This document shows, in pieces, positions 53,315 to 62,769 of a stretch of DNA of 64,000 nt; within the stretch, counting starts at the first letter, position 1; every line of letters starts with the position of its first letter. Location of the stretch: the NCBI GenBank assembly GCA_017304685.1, contig JAFKLR010000003.1:744001-808000 (forward strand). The letters run 5' to 3'. The position numbers were made by a program, and so were the translations under genes. The notes beneath the pieces are model-generated. The model ran no database searches and was not told the DNA's origin. It saw only the letters and a program-made list of their open reading frames with translations. Source of the DNA: Sphingobacteriia bacterium (GTDB taxonomy: Bacteria > Pseudomonadota > Alphaproteobacteria > Rickettsiales > 33-17).

Positions 53315-54394
53315 ATGTCAGAAGATGATGTAGATGACAGCCAAAAAACGGAAGACCCCACGCCCCGGCGGTTGGAAGAAGCGTTTAAGAAAGGACAAGT
53401 AATATATTCAAGGGAAGTTACAAATTTCTTTGTATTCTTATGTCTCATTGCCATTGTCTGGAAAGGTATTCCTATAATGGGAGAAAAAACTTATCTAAAT
53501 TTTGGCTATTATTTTTTAAATAGCGATCAAATACAAATAAACGATAGTGTTTTAATGAAAATATATAAGGATTCAAGCTTATATTTTTTATTACTAATTA
53601 TCGTACCTTGTAGTTTAACAATTATTGCGAGTATATTATCAAGCTTCATTCAAAATGGTCGGTTTAGCTATTCGGGTGAACCATTAATTCCAAAACTTGA
53701 AAAAATTTCTATTTTAAAGGGTTTAGGTAGATTATTTTCTCTCAAATCAGTAGTAGAATTTTTAAAAGGCTTAATTAAAATCATCGTAATTGGAGTTGCT
53801 AGTTATTTAACAATTTCTCACTCAATTAATAAAGTAAAAATCATTCATGACTACGAAATAATTTCGATAATTTCCTTTATTCATAAGTTAGCTAAAGATG
53901 TTTTAATCGTTGTTTGCTCTATATTATTTGTTATAGCAATTCTTGATTATTTATACCAGCGTTATGAGTTTTATAAAGAATTAAAAATGTCTCGTCAGGA
54001 AATTAAAGACGAATATAAAGAAACAGAAGGTAGCCCGGAAATTAAAGCTAAAATTAAGAAAATGCGTGCTGAAAGAGCAAAAAAACGCATGATGGCAAAT
54101 GTTCCAAAAGCAGACGTGATAATCACAAACCCAACTCACTTTGCAGTAGCTTTGCAATATGATAAAAGTGAAATGACAGCACCAATTGTTGTAGCAAAAG
54201 GTACAGATAAAGTAGCTTTAAGAATAAGGGAAATAGCTAATAAACATGAAGTTCCAATTGTAGAAAATCCATTTTTAGCACGGGAATTATATAAGCTTGT
54301 TGATATTGAAGAAGAAGTTCCATTCGAGCACTATCAAGCAGTGGCAGAAATCATTAGTTACGTTTATAAGCTTAAAGGAAAAACAATGGAATAA
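53315..54394 (+). CDS. flhB: Flagellar export switch protein FlhB
   Basis: The 359-residue protein starts DDSQKTEDPTPRRLEEAFKKGQV, has four membrane helices (about residues 30-210) and a cytoplasmic domain with the self-cleaving N272-P-T-H motif (VIITNPTHFAVAL). FlhB switches export from rod/hook to filament substrates. The conserved motif shows the switch is probably intact. It is the last gene of the fliR-flhB pair; a terminator follows. Confidence 0.96.
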   Translation: MSEDDVDDSQKTEDPTPRRLEEAFKKGQVIYSREVTNFFVFLCLIAIVWKGIPIMGEKTYLNFGYYFLNSDQIQINDSVLMKIYKDSSLYFLLLIIVPCSLTIIASILSSFIQNGRFSYSGEPLIPKLEKISILKGLGRLFSLKSVVEFLKGLIKIIVIGVASYLTISHSINKVKIIHDYEIISIISFIHKLAKDVLIVVCSILFVIAILDYLYQRYEFYKELKMSRQEIKDEYKETEGSPEIKAKIKKMRAERAKKRMMANVPKADVIITNPTHFAVALQYDKSEMTAPIVVAKGTDKVALRIREIANKHEVPIVENPFLARELYKLVDIEEEVPFEHYQAVAEIISYVYKLKGKTME

Positions 54395-54395
54395 T

Positions 54396-54427
54396 AAAAG
54401 TGCAAGGGTTTTAACCGATGCACTTTT
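54396..54427. terminator. Bidirectional terminator between flhB and the convergent gene
   Basis: AAAAGTGCA pairs with TGCACTTTT, with an inner GGTT/AACC, giving T and A tracts on both sides. Confidence 0.75.
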
Positions 54428-54437
54428 AAAATTTTAC

Positions 54438-56084
54438 TTACTGATTAGTCCATCTTCCAAATAAACTTTTACCAGCCTTTGCAGCATCACCAAAATTACC
54501 TTTTAATAAACTTTCAACTACTTGGTTACCGTCTTGCCTATTTCTATAGTTATTATATGCAGAAACTGGACCAAGGTTGTCAAGATCATTTAATACTCTA
54601 CCAGCTTCTTGAACTTTTTTCTCAACAGTTGTAGTTACTTTGTTAGCTACTCTATTAAGACTAGAAGGTTTACTTTCTCCAGTATTTGGATCAATACCAA
54701 ATGTACTAATAACTGGGTCCATAATACCATCTACACACTTTTCAAAGCCAGTTTTTGGTTTATTTTTTTCTTCCTCAATTTTAGCAGCAAATTTATCGTT
54801 CCAAAAAGTATATTCTTCCCTAATTGCTTCGTTAACCAAAGTTGATTTAAGTTTATCATTTAAATAACTTTTATTATTAATTTTTTGCTGATATCTTTCT
54901 AAAATATTTTCTATCATCATGTTTTTACGGCTGTTCATAAAAGACCAAGATACTAATTCTTTACAAGTTTCATAGGCTTCTTTAAACAATGGACTAGCTT
55001 TTATTTGTTGCTTTATATTAGCTATTTCAGCTTCTTTTGCTTTAGCAACTCTTTTAGTTTCTTCTTCTTTTTGTTTTTTTAAAGCTGATTCCTGTTTTTT
55101 GCTAGCCTCTTGTTCTTTTTTATTAGAAATGGCGTTTTGCTTAGTATCATTTTGTACTGGTGAGGTACTAAATAAATTTGGAGCAGCTTTTCTATATTGT
55201 GATGCCTGTTCTGCCAATTCATCAATAATTTTATTTTGTTCTGCAACTCGTTTTTGTCGGTCAGATACTATTCTATTATAATCAAAATTTTCGTAATTTC
55301 CAATATTCACCTTTTGAGTGGATTGTTCAACTACAGGCACCGCTTCTTTTAGAGATTTTACTTGTTTTTGAGCCTCACTACTTGCTCTTACTTCCTTAAC
55401 TTTGTATTCTGTAATTAATTGAATTGCTTCACTAACAGCTTCAATTTCTGAATTTCTATCAGTTTTTACAGCTTTATATTTATCTAAAATTATATTTAAG
55501 CAAACATCTTTTTCATTATTAAAATATGTTTTACATAGAGTTTTAAAATTTTGATTTTCCTCTATTGATTTAATTATTCTCTCTTTTTCTTTTGCTCCTT
55601 CGTGCGCAATTACTTCTCTAACAGCTTTATCAACTCTTTCATCTTGTTCAATACTCTTCCTAACTTTTTTATATTCTGCATATATATTTGCTATTAATGC
55701 TTCTCTATTGTTATTATAAAATTTTGTTAATAATTCATTGAAATATTGGTGAGATATAATTTTATTTGTTATTAAACGTTTCTTTTCTTCTTTACCTTGT
55801 TTTTTTGCTACATCTTTATTTTCAGCTTCTTGTTGTGGTCTATTTTGTACTGGGTTTTGGATTGGAAGATTTTGACTAACCTCAGTTACAGCATCTTCAA
55901 CATTATTTAGAGCTTTTCGCATTTTATCACGCTGTTCTTCTTGAGAGGAAATATTATTTGTTAAAGTTTTATAAATCTTATAACCAATAAATCCAAATAA
56001 ACTTACAAAAGCCGATCCAAACAAGCTTTTTGTACCAACCTGACTAGTTACTTGCCTAATAACTTTCTTTAAAAATTCTATCAT
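54438..56084 (-). CDS. Membrane-anchored coiled-coil protein of unknown function
   Basis: The 548-residue protein has one hydrophobic helix near its N-terminus (residues about 20-38, SLFGSAFVSLFGFIGYKIY). A long charged coiled coil follows. A module of about 75 residues (helix ending in LxxxYxKxxxx, then an E/K-rich helix) occurs at about residues 108-180, 180-240 and 365-435. A Gln/Lys/Glu-rich linker (KKEQEASKKQESALKKQKEEE) lies near residue 330. No enzyme motif. Possibly an envelope or secretion-related structural protein; the family is not recognised. A ribosome site is weak. Confidence 0.5.
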   Translation of the reverse strand: MIEFLKKVIRQVTSQVGTKSLFGSAFVSLFGFIGYKIYKTLTNNISSQEEQRDKMRKALNNVEDAVTEVSQNLPIQNPVQNRPQQEAENKDVAKKQGKEEKKRLITNKIISHQYFNELLTKFYNNNREALIANIYAEYKKVRKSIEQDERVDKAVREVIAHEGAKEKERIIKSIEENQNFKTLCKTYFNNEKDVCLNIILDKYKAVKTDRNSEIEAVSEAIQLITEYKVKEVRASSEAQKQVKSLKEAVPVVEQSTQKVNIGNYENFDYNRIVSDRQKRVAEQNKIIDELAEQASQYRKAAPNLFSTSPVQNDTKQNAISNKKEQEASKKQESALKKQKEEETKRVAKAKEAEIANIKQQIKASPLFKEAYETCKELVSWSFMNSRKNMMIENILERYQQKINNKSYLNDKLKSTLVNEAIREEYTFWNDKFAAKIEEEKNKPKTGFEKCVDGIMDPVISTFGIDPNTGESKPSSLNRVANKVTTTVEKKVQEAGRVLNDLDNLGPVSAYNNYRNRQDGNQVVESLLKGNFGDAAKAGKSLFGRWTNQ

Positions 56085-56183
56085 AAAAAAGCCTCAATTT
56101 TATTATTAAGCACATATTAATACTTTTTTAAGATAAAGTTAATTATTAGTTAACATGTTAACTAATAATTAATTCTTTAATTT

Positions 56184-56390
56184 TCAAGCAATTATGTCGG
56201 GGTAAATGAAAGATTCAAGATAAGCAATACGATCTTTAAGCCATAATTTACGCTTTTTAAGCCTCTGAACTTTAAGGTTATTAAAGTCGTATTCATGAGA
56301 TTCAATTAATGATTTTATAGTTTCTTCAATGTTAGAGTGCTCAGCTTTAAGGAGCTCTAACTCCTTGATTAATTGGTCAATTTCGTTCAT
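56184..56390 (-). CDS. DUF465 (YdcH-like) family small protein
   Basis: A 68-residue helical hairpin, taken from the ATG at 56390 because GAGGAAGGT lies directly upstream; the longer frame to 56429 has no such site. The end KVQRLKKRKLWLKDRIAYLES is typical of DUF465. The family's role is unknown; it may be a small coiled-coil regulator. It is monocistronic. Confidence 0.75.
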   Translation of the reverse strand: MNEIDQLIKELELLKAEHSNIEETIKSLIESHEYDFNNLKVQRLKKRKLWLKDRIAYLESFIYPDIIA

Positions 56391-56602
56391 ACCTTCCTCA
56401 GTCAGGTAAATTAAGTAGAGTTTTGGCACTATTTATAATTATATCAAGTTTTTTATTAAATTACATTACTTTTTTATAGATTTTTAAATTATTAATTAAT
56501 TAAATTTGCATTTAATGTTAAACATTATAAATTTAAATTAACTTATTGATTAAAAAAAAATTTTCAATAATATTAACAAAACTTAAAGAGTACTGAATTC
56601 TT

Positions 56603-57898
56603 ATGTTAATTAATGATATTAATAGCTTTAAACACACCTTTAACAATCAAAACTTTTTTCTTTCATTAATAATTAATGAAGAAATTACTACTAAAAATAT
56701 TGAGCTCGTTAAAGATTTTATTCTTGCTCAACCTAAAGCTGAGGTTATTATTTTTACTAAGCCGAATTTAGAGCCGAATTTATTATTTGAAATACTCGCA
56801 TCTTTAGAAAAGGAAGAAAGACCTACACTTTTTAATTTTGTCGATGAAGCTACCTACAAATCTTATGATGTATATTTTAATATAGTTTTAGGAAGTCATC
56901 TTAAATTTTGTAAATTATCTAGGGAAAAATGCTTAAACGTTATTTTAATCGACGAACCATATTATTTTTCTTTAACTATTTTAAAAGACTTTACCTTTGA
57001 AGTAGCGGCTGAGGTTGCTAGTAATTTAAACGATAAAGTTAAAGAAATAATTTACTGCGGTTCCTTTGGAAACAATTCAAATAACCCTAATTTAAGCGTT
57101 AATATTCTGACTCATTTCAAGATTCTTATGTGTTACCTTAACAATTATTGCAATGTAAATGTAGTTAGATTTAATAATCAAAAAATTACAAATGAGCATT
57201 ATCAAAATATTGTAGATTATATTGAAAGTTTGAAAGTACCTTCTACAATAAAACACACTTATATGGAAGATCTATATGTTGAGCAAAATTTTGAGCCCAC
57301 ACATGGGTATTCAGTTAATATAGATAATCTTGTAAATAATCTTTTTACTAACCCTAACTATCCAAATTTATTACTTACTTTAAAACAAACTGTAGTTAAT
57401 AATGAAACTAATTTAAACACACCTTTTTACAATCAAATTTTACAAATTATTTACATTAATTTTAACTCATTTGAAAATGAGTATAAAAACGCAATTCTTA
57501 TAAGCTTAGCACGTTTTAAAGCTTTTACTTTAGAACATATTAGAGAAAGATATGGTAACGTTATTCCAATATTGCTTACCAAAACTATTAATTCTAAATG
57601 GTTTCATGAAGAATTAGTTCAAAATGGAGTAGCTACCTTAATTAATGAAAATAATCCGCCAAAATTAAGCAATCTTATGTTAAATAATGAATTTGAAAAG
57701 GTTAATTTATGCGTACAGTTTAATAAAACCGCTTTCCCTCTTGAGGTCACCCCTATCCAAGCCAAAGCAAAAAATTTTAGACATAAAAATGGTAAAGATT
57801 CAATAAGTACTAACCTAAAAAATAGAGTTATAAAACCTGTAAGAACGAAATTTATCGAGTTAACTGAAAATTATATTGAAAAATCACGAATAAAATAA
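56603..57898 (+). CDS. Unknown protein, weak LRR-like pattern
   Basis: A 431-residue Asn- and Leu-rich protein with no signal peptide or membrane helix. Residues about 145-215 have a loose repeat (VKEIIYCGSF, VNVVRFNNQKITNEHYQNIVDYIES) reminiscent of the RI-type LRRs seen in the LRR proteins of this window. The remainder is helical. The C-terminus is strongly basic (RHKNGKDSISTNLKNRVIKPVRTK). Family not recognised; an effector role is only possible by analogy. No clear ribosome site. Confidence 0.45.
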   Translation: MLINDINSFKHTFNNQNFFLSLIINEEITTKNIELVKDFILAQPKAEVIIFTKPNLEPNLLFEILASLEKEERPTLFNFVDEATYKSYDVYFNIVLGSHLKFCKLSREKCLNVILIDEPYYFSLTILKDFTFEVAAEVASNLNDKVKEIIYCGSFGNNSNNPNLSVNILTHFKILMCYLNNYCNVNVVRFNNQKITNEHYQNIVDYIESLKVPSTIKHTYMEDLYVEQNFEPTHGYSVNIDNLVNNLFTNPNYPNLLLTLKQTVVNNETNLNTPFYNQILQIIYINFNSFENEYKNAILISLARFKAFTLEHIRERYGNVIPILLTKTINSKWFHEELVQNGVATLINENNPPKLSNLMLNNEFEKVNLCVQFNKTAFPLEVTPIQAKAKNFRHKNGKDSISTNLKNRVIKPVRTKFIELTENYIEKSRIK

Positions 57899-57904
57899 AT
57901 AAAA

Positions 57905-57933
57905 AAAGGTGCCGAAATTACTTCGACACCTTT
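57905..57933 (-). terminator. Terminator of the Asn-rich gene
   Basis: The stem AAAGGTGTCGAA with TTCGGCACCTTT (minus strand, one G-U pair, loop of 5) is followed by a T7 run on the minus strand. On the plus strand the pair becomes C-A, so it is oriented towards the leftward gene. Confidence 0.8.
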
Positions 57934-57963
57934 AATTAACACTCGTAAGTTACAGGGTATTAG

Positions 57964-58869
57964 TTACATACCTTGTTGATTACCTTGTGCTTGAACTTGA
58001 GATTGTTGTAATTCAACACTTTTTCTTAAGTTATTGTTGTTTTCAACACCGTTAACAATAGGGTTTGCTTGAACGTTATTATTGTTTTGACCATTACCAA
58101 GTAATTGACCAATTCTACCACCAAGTAAACCATCTAAGTAACTTGCAGCTTGTGCAATCTTTTCAGATACATATTTTTTACCAGCGCCGTTAAATTTACG
58201 GTTATCAACTTCATTTGCTGCATAAACAGCTGCAGCACCTAAACCTAAACCAGCACCAACTTTAGCAGCAGTTTTAATTTTGCTATTGTTCTGAGCAGGC
58301 GCAACAACTTCATTAAATAAGTCAGCTAAACCATCAACATCTGCTTCACCCCAATTAACTTCTTGTACTACTCTTGGTTGAACGTTGTTATTGTTAACTA
58401 CAGGGTTTACTACTGGAGCAACTACTACTGGAGCTGGATTTAAAATTTCTACTACTTCTGGCTTATTGATACCTGCACCTTGTATAATTTTTGCAATCCC
58501 TGCACCATTTGCAGCTAAAATCATACCATCTCTTGAAACTTCCATTTCTAAACCTTTTAAAGCTTCATAATTTGCTGCATTGATTTCTGCTGCAGAAATT
58601 GGAAGATTATTTTGTTGAGCTAATGCACGAACGAATGCTTTAATAACTTCAGGTGAAGTTTGTTTATTAATTCTAATTTTTGCAATCGAACCAACACCAT
58701 AATCCATTCCTGAGGTAACTATATTACCAGCAACATCTAATACTTCTAATTTAATTTTATCAGCGGGCTTTGTAATACCAAAATCTCTTGATAAATCAAT
58801 CATCCAAAGTGGAGCATTTGATCCAGAAGTTCTCATTGAAGCGTTGTCTAATCTTACATTAAATTTCAT
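57964..58869 (-). CDS. Asn/Gln-rich protein of unknown function, likely highly expressed
   Basis: The 301-residue protein has an N-terminal folded part (residues 1-140, MKFNVRLDNASMRTSGSNAP, VLDVAGNIV, rich in beta and small residues). An Asn/Pro/Val-rich linker (NPAPVVVAPVVNPVVNNNN) follows, then an Ala/Gly hydrophobic stretch AAKVGAGLGLGAAAVYAA (about 205-222) and an Asn/Gln-rich tail. AAAGGAGAAT is an excellent ribosome site, a strong terminator follows, and its third-position base use is more G+C-rich than its neighbours. High expression is likely. The function is not recognised. Confidence 0.55.
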   Translation of the reverse strand: MKFNVRLDNASMRTSGSNAPLWMIDLSRDFGITKPADKIKLEVLDVAGNIVTSGMDYGVGSIAKIRINKQTSPEVIKAFVRALAQQNNLPISAAEINAANYEALKGLEMEVSRDGMILAANGAGIAKIIQGAGINKPEVVEILNPAPVVVAPVVNPVVNNNNVQPRVVQEVNWGEADVDGLADLFNEVVAPAQNNSKIKTAAKVGAGLGLGAAAVYAANEVDNRKFNGAGKKYVSEKIAQAASYLDGLLGGRIGQLLGNGQNNNNVQANPIVNGVENNNNLRKSVELQQSQVQAQGNQQGM

Positions 58870-59028
58870 ATAGATTCTCCTTTGTTTAAAATAATTAATA
58901 CGGATGGTTAATAATCCGTTAACTAAATAACACTATATAGTACATTATTAACTTTGTCAAGGAAATGTTAAAATATTATTAAAATAAATTAATTTTCTTT
59001 AATAATCAGCCACATAAATTTTAACGAT

Positions 59029-60204
59029 TTAGATTTCAAAAATAGTTGCAAGGGAGGCTAACTGACTTATAAGGCTATAAACGCTTATTTCATCCTTATT
59101 AAATTTATCATTTATAAAGAACATACCCTTAGAATTTAAGTTTCCTGTTTCATCTTGCTCAGAATTTACACGCAAAAACAATGAAATAGGTTTCCCTCCA
59201 ATTAAATAACTCATAGGCTCTGCAGGATTATTATTATATTTATTTTGAGTTGGAATGCCTTCTTGAATAATAACGCTCGTATTTTCCATACCTTCTTTAA
59301 TTACCGCCATTTTTTTACGGGTATCTTTATTAAGGTTCAAAATTTCTTCTGCTGAAGTAATTGACATTATTCCCATACCATAAGTACCTTGGTCTGCTTT
59401 TATAAACAAATAAGGATCGTAAGGAATTTTCATTTCTTTATATTGAATTTTCAAATTTTGTAATAGTTCTTCTGCTTTAGAAGTTAAGCATTCAAGGCCT
59501 GTTTTTTCTTTAAAATTTACATATCCACACGCTTTAACCTGAGTTGTAATAAAAAATGGATTAATATTAATAAGCTTTGAAAGCTCCTCAACTAAATTAT
59601 AATAAGCTTCAAAATGTTTTACTTTGCTTCTATTAAACCAACCATGTAGAGGGTTTGGGATTATTGGATTATTTGCATTTTTAATTAATTCGTTGTATCC
59701 ACTACTTAAATCATTATTTAGTATCACTAAATCAAATTTATTATCATTTTTATCTACTAAAAAATTATCTTTAAGCTTTATAGGAGTATATTTTAATTCA
59801 TGGCTGGAGTTACTAATTAAAATTTCTTCTTTTTCAAATAGTAAATTTGAAATTTGTAATTCAAACCCTTCAAAAACTTTTGTTAAAGCGTATACATTAT
59901 CCAAATAAAATAAATTACGCGTATGGTTTTCGGTAATAAGTAAAATATTTTTAGTATTAGGATAATAAGTGCTAATATAATTTTTAAATTCTTGATTAGT
60001 TTTTTTAATTTCTTGATCTGATAAATTATTAAATCCCGCAGGAAATATATTTGTATCAACAGGGGCCACTTTGAAGCCTGAATCACGAATATCAACAGAA
60101 TTATATAATGTTGGAACTAAATTTTGGAGTTTAAATTTAAAAAAATCATCAATTGTAAGCCTGTTTTTCTGTATTACACTATTCAAATAATTGATGATTT
60201 CCAT
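59029..60204 (-). CDS. gshA: Glutamate-cysteine ligase, GshA type
   Basis: The 391-residue enzyme belongs to the GshA family (PF08886), shown by FKVAPVDTNIFPAGFNNLS (about residues 43-61), TENHTRNLFYLDNV and KADQGTYGMGIMSI (about 268-281). It makes gamma-glutamylcysteine, the first step of glutathione synthesis, in the cytoplasm. No gshB is in the window. It follows rsmE after 7 bases and forms an operon with rluC-rsmE. A glutathione-gated Kef antiporter occurs at 18484-20196. Confidence 0.88.
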   Translation of the reverse strand: MEIINYLNSVIQKNRLTIDDFFKFKLQNLVPTLYNSVDIRDSGFKVAPVDTNIFPAGFNNLSDQEIKKTNQEFKNYISTYYPNTKNILLITENHTRNLFYLDNVYALTKVFEGFELQISNLLFEKEEILISNSSHELKYTPIKLKDNFLVDKNDNKFDLVILNNDLSSGYNELIKNANNPIIPNPLHGWFNRSKVKHFEAYYNLVEELSKLININPFFITTQVKACGYVNFKEKTGLECLTSKAEELLQNLKIQYKEMKIPYDPYLFIKADQGTYGMGIMSITSAEEILNLNKDTRKKMAVIKEGMENTSVIIQEGIPTQNKYNNNPAEPMSYLIGGKPISLFLRVNSEQDETGNLNSKGMFFINDKFNKDEISVYSLISQLASLATIFEI

Positions 60205-60211
60205 TAACTAC

Positions 60212-60919
60212 CTAAAGCTTACAATTAATAGACGATAACAAACAACAAACCGCTGTTTCTGCTCGTAAAATTCTTGGTCCTAAATTAACAGGTTTAACAT
60301 TGGATTGTGATAATAAAAGCTGTTTCTCTCTTTCACTAAACCCACCTTCCGGCCCTACTAAAAGAACAACTTTATCATTATCAAGCTCAAAATCAAAAGG
60401 TTTTGCATCCACACTTTCAATGGCAGCAAGTATTGTGTGGTTTTTATATGAAGTTATAAATTTTTCTATTTTAATTTGTTCATGAAACTTAGGCGTCACA
60501 ATTCTACCTGATTGTTCACTTGCTTCTTTACCGGTTAGAAACAACTTATCTATTTTTACATTTCTATTAATTGTTCTTTCAGTAATAACAGGTTGAAATT
60601 CGGTAACACCAAGCTCCGTTGCTTTTTCTATTAAAAAACATAAGCGATAATGCTTTATTGGCGCAAACCCTAGAATGATAGATAGTAATTTTTCAGTATC
60701 TTTTAATTTTTCTAAAATCTTAATTTCGCAGGCCTTATGGTAGGAACTAACGATCTCAGCTAAAAATTCACCATATTTTTCATTAAAGATTTTTAATTTA
60801 GCACCATTTTCCAAACGTAAAACATTAGCTAAATAATTAGAATCTTCCTTGCTTAGTTTTAAAATTAAGCCTGGTTCTAATTTTTCATCTATGAAAATTC
60901 GCTGAATAGTAGAACTCAT
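60212..60919 (-). CDS. rsmE: 16S rRNA (uracil1498-N3)-methyltransferase RsmE
   Basis: The 235-residue SPOUT methyltransferase ends with the knot motifs LLVGPEGGFSEREKQLL and NLGPRILRAETAVCCLLS. It methylates U1498 of 16S rRNA. Its start overlaps the rluC stop by four bases (ATGA). It is the middle gene of rluC-rsmE-gshA. Confidence 0.95.
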   Translation of the reverse strand: MSSTIQRIFIDEKLEPGLILKLSKEDSNYLANVLRLENGAKLKIFNEKYGEFLAEIVSSYHKACEIKILEKLKDTEKLLSIILGFAPIKHYRLCFLIEKATELGVTEFQPVITERTINRNVKIDKLFLTGKEASEQSGRIVTPKFHEQIKIEKFITSYKNHTILAAIESVDAKPFDFELDNDKVVLLVGPEGGFSEREKQLLLSQSNVKPVNLGPRILRAETAVCCLLSSINCKL

Positions 60920-61881
60920 TTCCCTTCAAATCCACATACTCTAAATGTTTCAATTAAATGAGGATGTAATGGCGCAGTTACATCAATTAACTTACCTTTA
61001 TCTTTAAAAATAACCCTTCTTGCATGTAAATGTAATTTAATATTTATTCCATCAATAAATGCGGCTTCGCCACCATATTTTCCATCACCAACAATTGGGG
61101 TATTTAAAACTTGGCTTGCATGAATTCTAATTTGATGTTTTCGACCCGTAATAAGCTTAAATTCAATAAAAGATGCTCGTTTATGTAAATAATCAATAAG
61201 TCTATATTCAGTAATTGCTTCTTTCTTTTCCCCATCAACTATTATAGGGTGATTTATAACACCCATTTTATGTTTGGGTTCGCCAGCACAAACAGCCCAA
61301 TAAAATTTTTGAATTTGATCAGTTTTAAAATATTCAGCTATTCTTTGCGCAGCTTTTCTATTTCGAGCTAGAATTAAAACGCCGCTTGTATCCTTATCAA
61401 GCCTATGAGTAAGCTTTGGACGTTCCTCTTCATCAAATTGCAAATAATCAAGCATATCATCAACACTTGTGTGAATTCCACTTCCACCTTGAACGGAAAG
61501 GCCAATAGGTTTATTTATGATAATAATATCGTCATCTTTATAAAGAATTGAATCAATTAAAAACTTACGTTTCTTTTCAGTAATTTTAGGTTTACTGTTT
61601 GTTTGTTTTTCTTCTTCAGTTCTATCATTTACAGTTAAAGAAATTGGAAGAGTTATTTCATCACCTTCCTTAGTTCTATCTTTTGATTCAGCTTTTTTAC
61701 CATTTAGTTTTATTAAACCCTTGCGTAAGGATTTTTCAATACGACCTTGTATAAGATGTGGATAGGTATTTCTTAGAAATCTATCCAATCTCATATCAGA
61801 ATCTTTTAAGGTAATTTGATGAGTGATGTACTCCACGTTTTCTCGGCATTTTGTGTGTTTAAACTTTAGCACTATTAACAT
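60916..61881 (-). CDS. rluC: RluC-type 23S rRNA pseudouridine synthase
   Basis: The protein has an N-terminal S4 domain (MRLDRFLRNTYPHLIQGRIEKSLRKGLIKLNGKK) and a catalytic domain with the RluA-family HRLDKDTSGVLILARN (Asp near residue 164) and KLITGRKHQIRIH. It isomerises uridines of 23S rRNA; RluC and RluD specificity is not certain. The ATG at 61881 has no ribosome site; a GTG at 61836, where family homology begins, may be the true start. It is the first gene of rluC-rsmE-gshA. Confidence 0.93.
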   Translation of the reverse strand: MLIVLKFKHTKCRENVEYITHQITLKDSDMRLDRFLRNTYPHLIQGRIEKSLRKGLIKLNGKKAESKDRTKEGDEITLPISLTVNDRTEEEKQTNSKPKITEKKRKFLIDSILYKDDDIIIINKPIGLSVQGGSGIHTSVDDMLDYLQFDEEERPKLTHRLDKDTSGVLILARNRKAAQRIAEYFKTDQIQKFYWAVCAGEPKHKMGVINHPIIVDGEKKEAITEYRLIDYLHKRASFIEFKLITGRKHQIRIHASQVLNTPIVGDGKYGGEAAFIDGINIKLHLHARRVIFKDKGKLIDVTAPLHPHLIETFRVCGFEGK

Positions 61882-61932
61882 TAAATAAGGCTACAATCAA
61901 GAGCTTATTTTTATATTGCAATTAGGGTTAAA

Positions 61933-62637
61933 TTATCTTGTAAAAGAAGAAATTTTTCTACCTAAAATTTTTATTTCATTTTTCATATCATTTGAAAAAT
62001 TATAAGTATTAAAGTTGGCTTTCCAGATAACTTCAAAAGTTTTTTCAAGCGAGCCATCTATATCTCCCTGCCTAACTTCGTTTACTACTTCGCCTACTGA
62101 GGAGATTCTATTTTTAACTCTATTAAAAAAGCCTTTTACTCCTGTTTTGTTATTTTGTTGACTCTCATGCGAACATTTATATATATAATAATCAAAGTAA
62201 GTAATAACCGTATATGCAGCTTGGAAAAAAAGCGCTATAGACCCAACATTTTTTAAAAATTTTAATGTAGTTTTTGGTAAGCTTTTCGTTGTTAACATAC
62301 CTAAAACCATAACAATATTAAATTTAAGCATTATAGGATTTGTAAGCGTTTCCCAATAATTGCGAAATGCTGCAGCAATAAAGTTATGTGAACCGGTGTT
62401 ATCTGAAACATTTTTATTATAATTAATAAATTGATCAATAGCATTAATCGAAGATTTAATTATATAAGTACCGGTTGCGTTTAAAACATCATTTTGCTTT
62501 TCATGCTTTGACTTTCTTTTATTTACAATTTTATCATTAAGCCAAGATAAAAAATCATTAAATGTAATTGATGCTTTTATCTCTGCTAATTTGATTTGGA
62601 TTTTTGTTAATTCAGCTTGGACTTTAGCTATAAGCAT
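61933..62637 (-). CDS. Unknown protein with central membrane hairpin
   Basis: The 234-residue protein has a polar helical N-terminus, two hydrophobic stretches (PIMLKFNIVMVLGML at about residues 97-112 and GSIALFFQAAYTVITYFDYYIY at about 130-152) and a polar C-terminus. This topology recalls the unknown protein at 30763-31461, although sequence similarity is not clear. It is a lone gene between rluC and hslU. Family not recognised. Confidence 0.5.
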   Translation of the reverse strand: MLIAKVQAELTKIQIKLAEIKASITFNDFLSWLNDKIVNKRKSKHEKQNDVLNATGTYIIKSSINAIDQFINYNKNVSDNTGSHNFIAAAFRNYWETLTNPIMLKFNIVMVLGMLTTKSLPKTTLKFLKNVGSIALFFQAAYTVITYFDYYIYKCSHESQQNNKTGVKGFFNRVKNRISSVGEVVNEVRQGDIDGSLEKTFEVIWKANFNTYNFSNDMKNEIKILGRKISSFTR

Positions 62638-62769
62638 AAGGATTACCTTAAATTAATTTCATAATTTATAAAGGTAAGATATAGAAGCTTCTATTAAAAA
62701 TCAATAAACATTTAAACTTATTTAACTAATAAAAACTATTTTCCTTACCTTTCAATAACTTATTAATAC

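Noticed and set aside
50056-54394. fliQ, fliR and flhB as a virulence type III secretion system
   Set aside because: They adjoin flgB, flgC and fliE, which are specific to flagella; no injectisome gene is seen.
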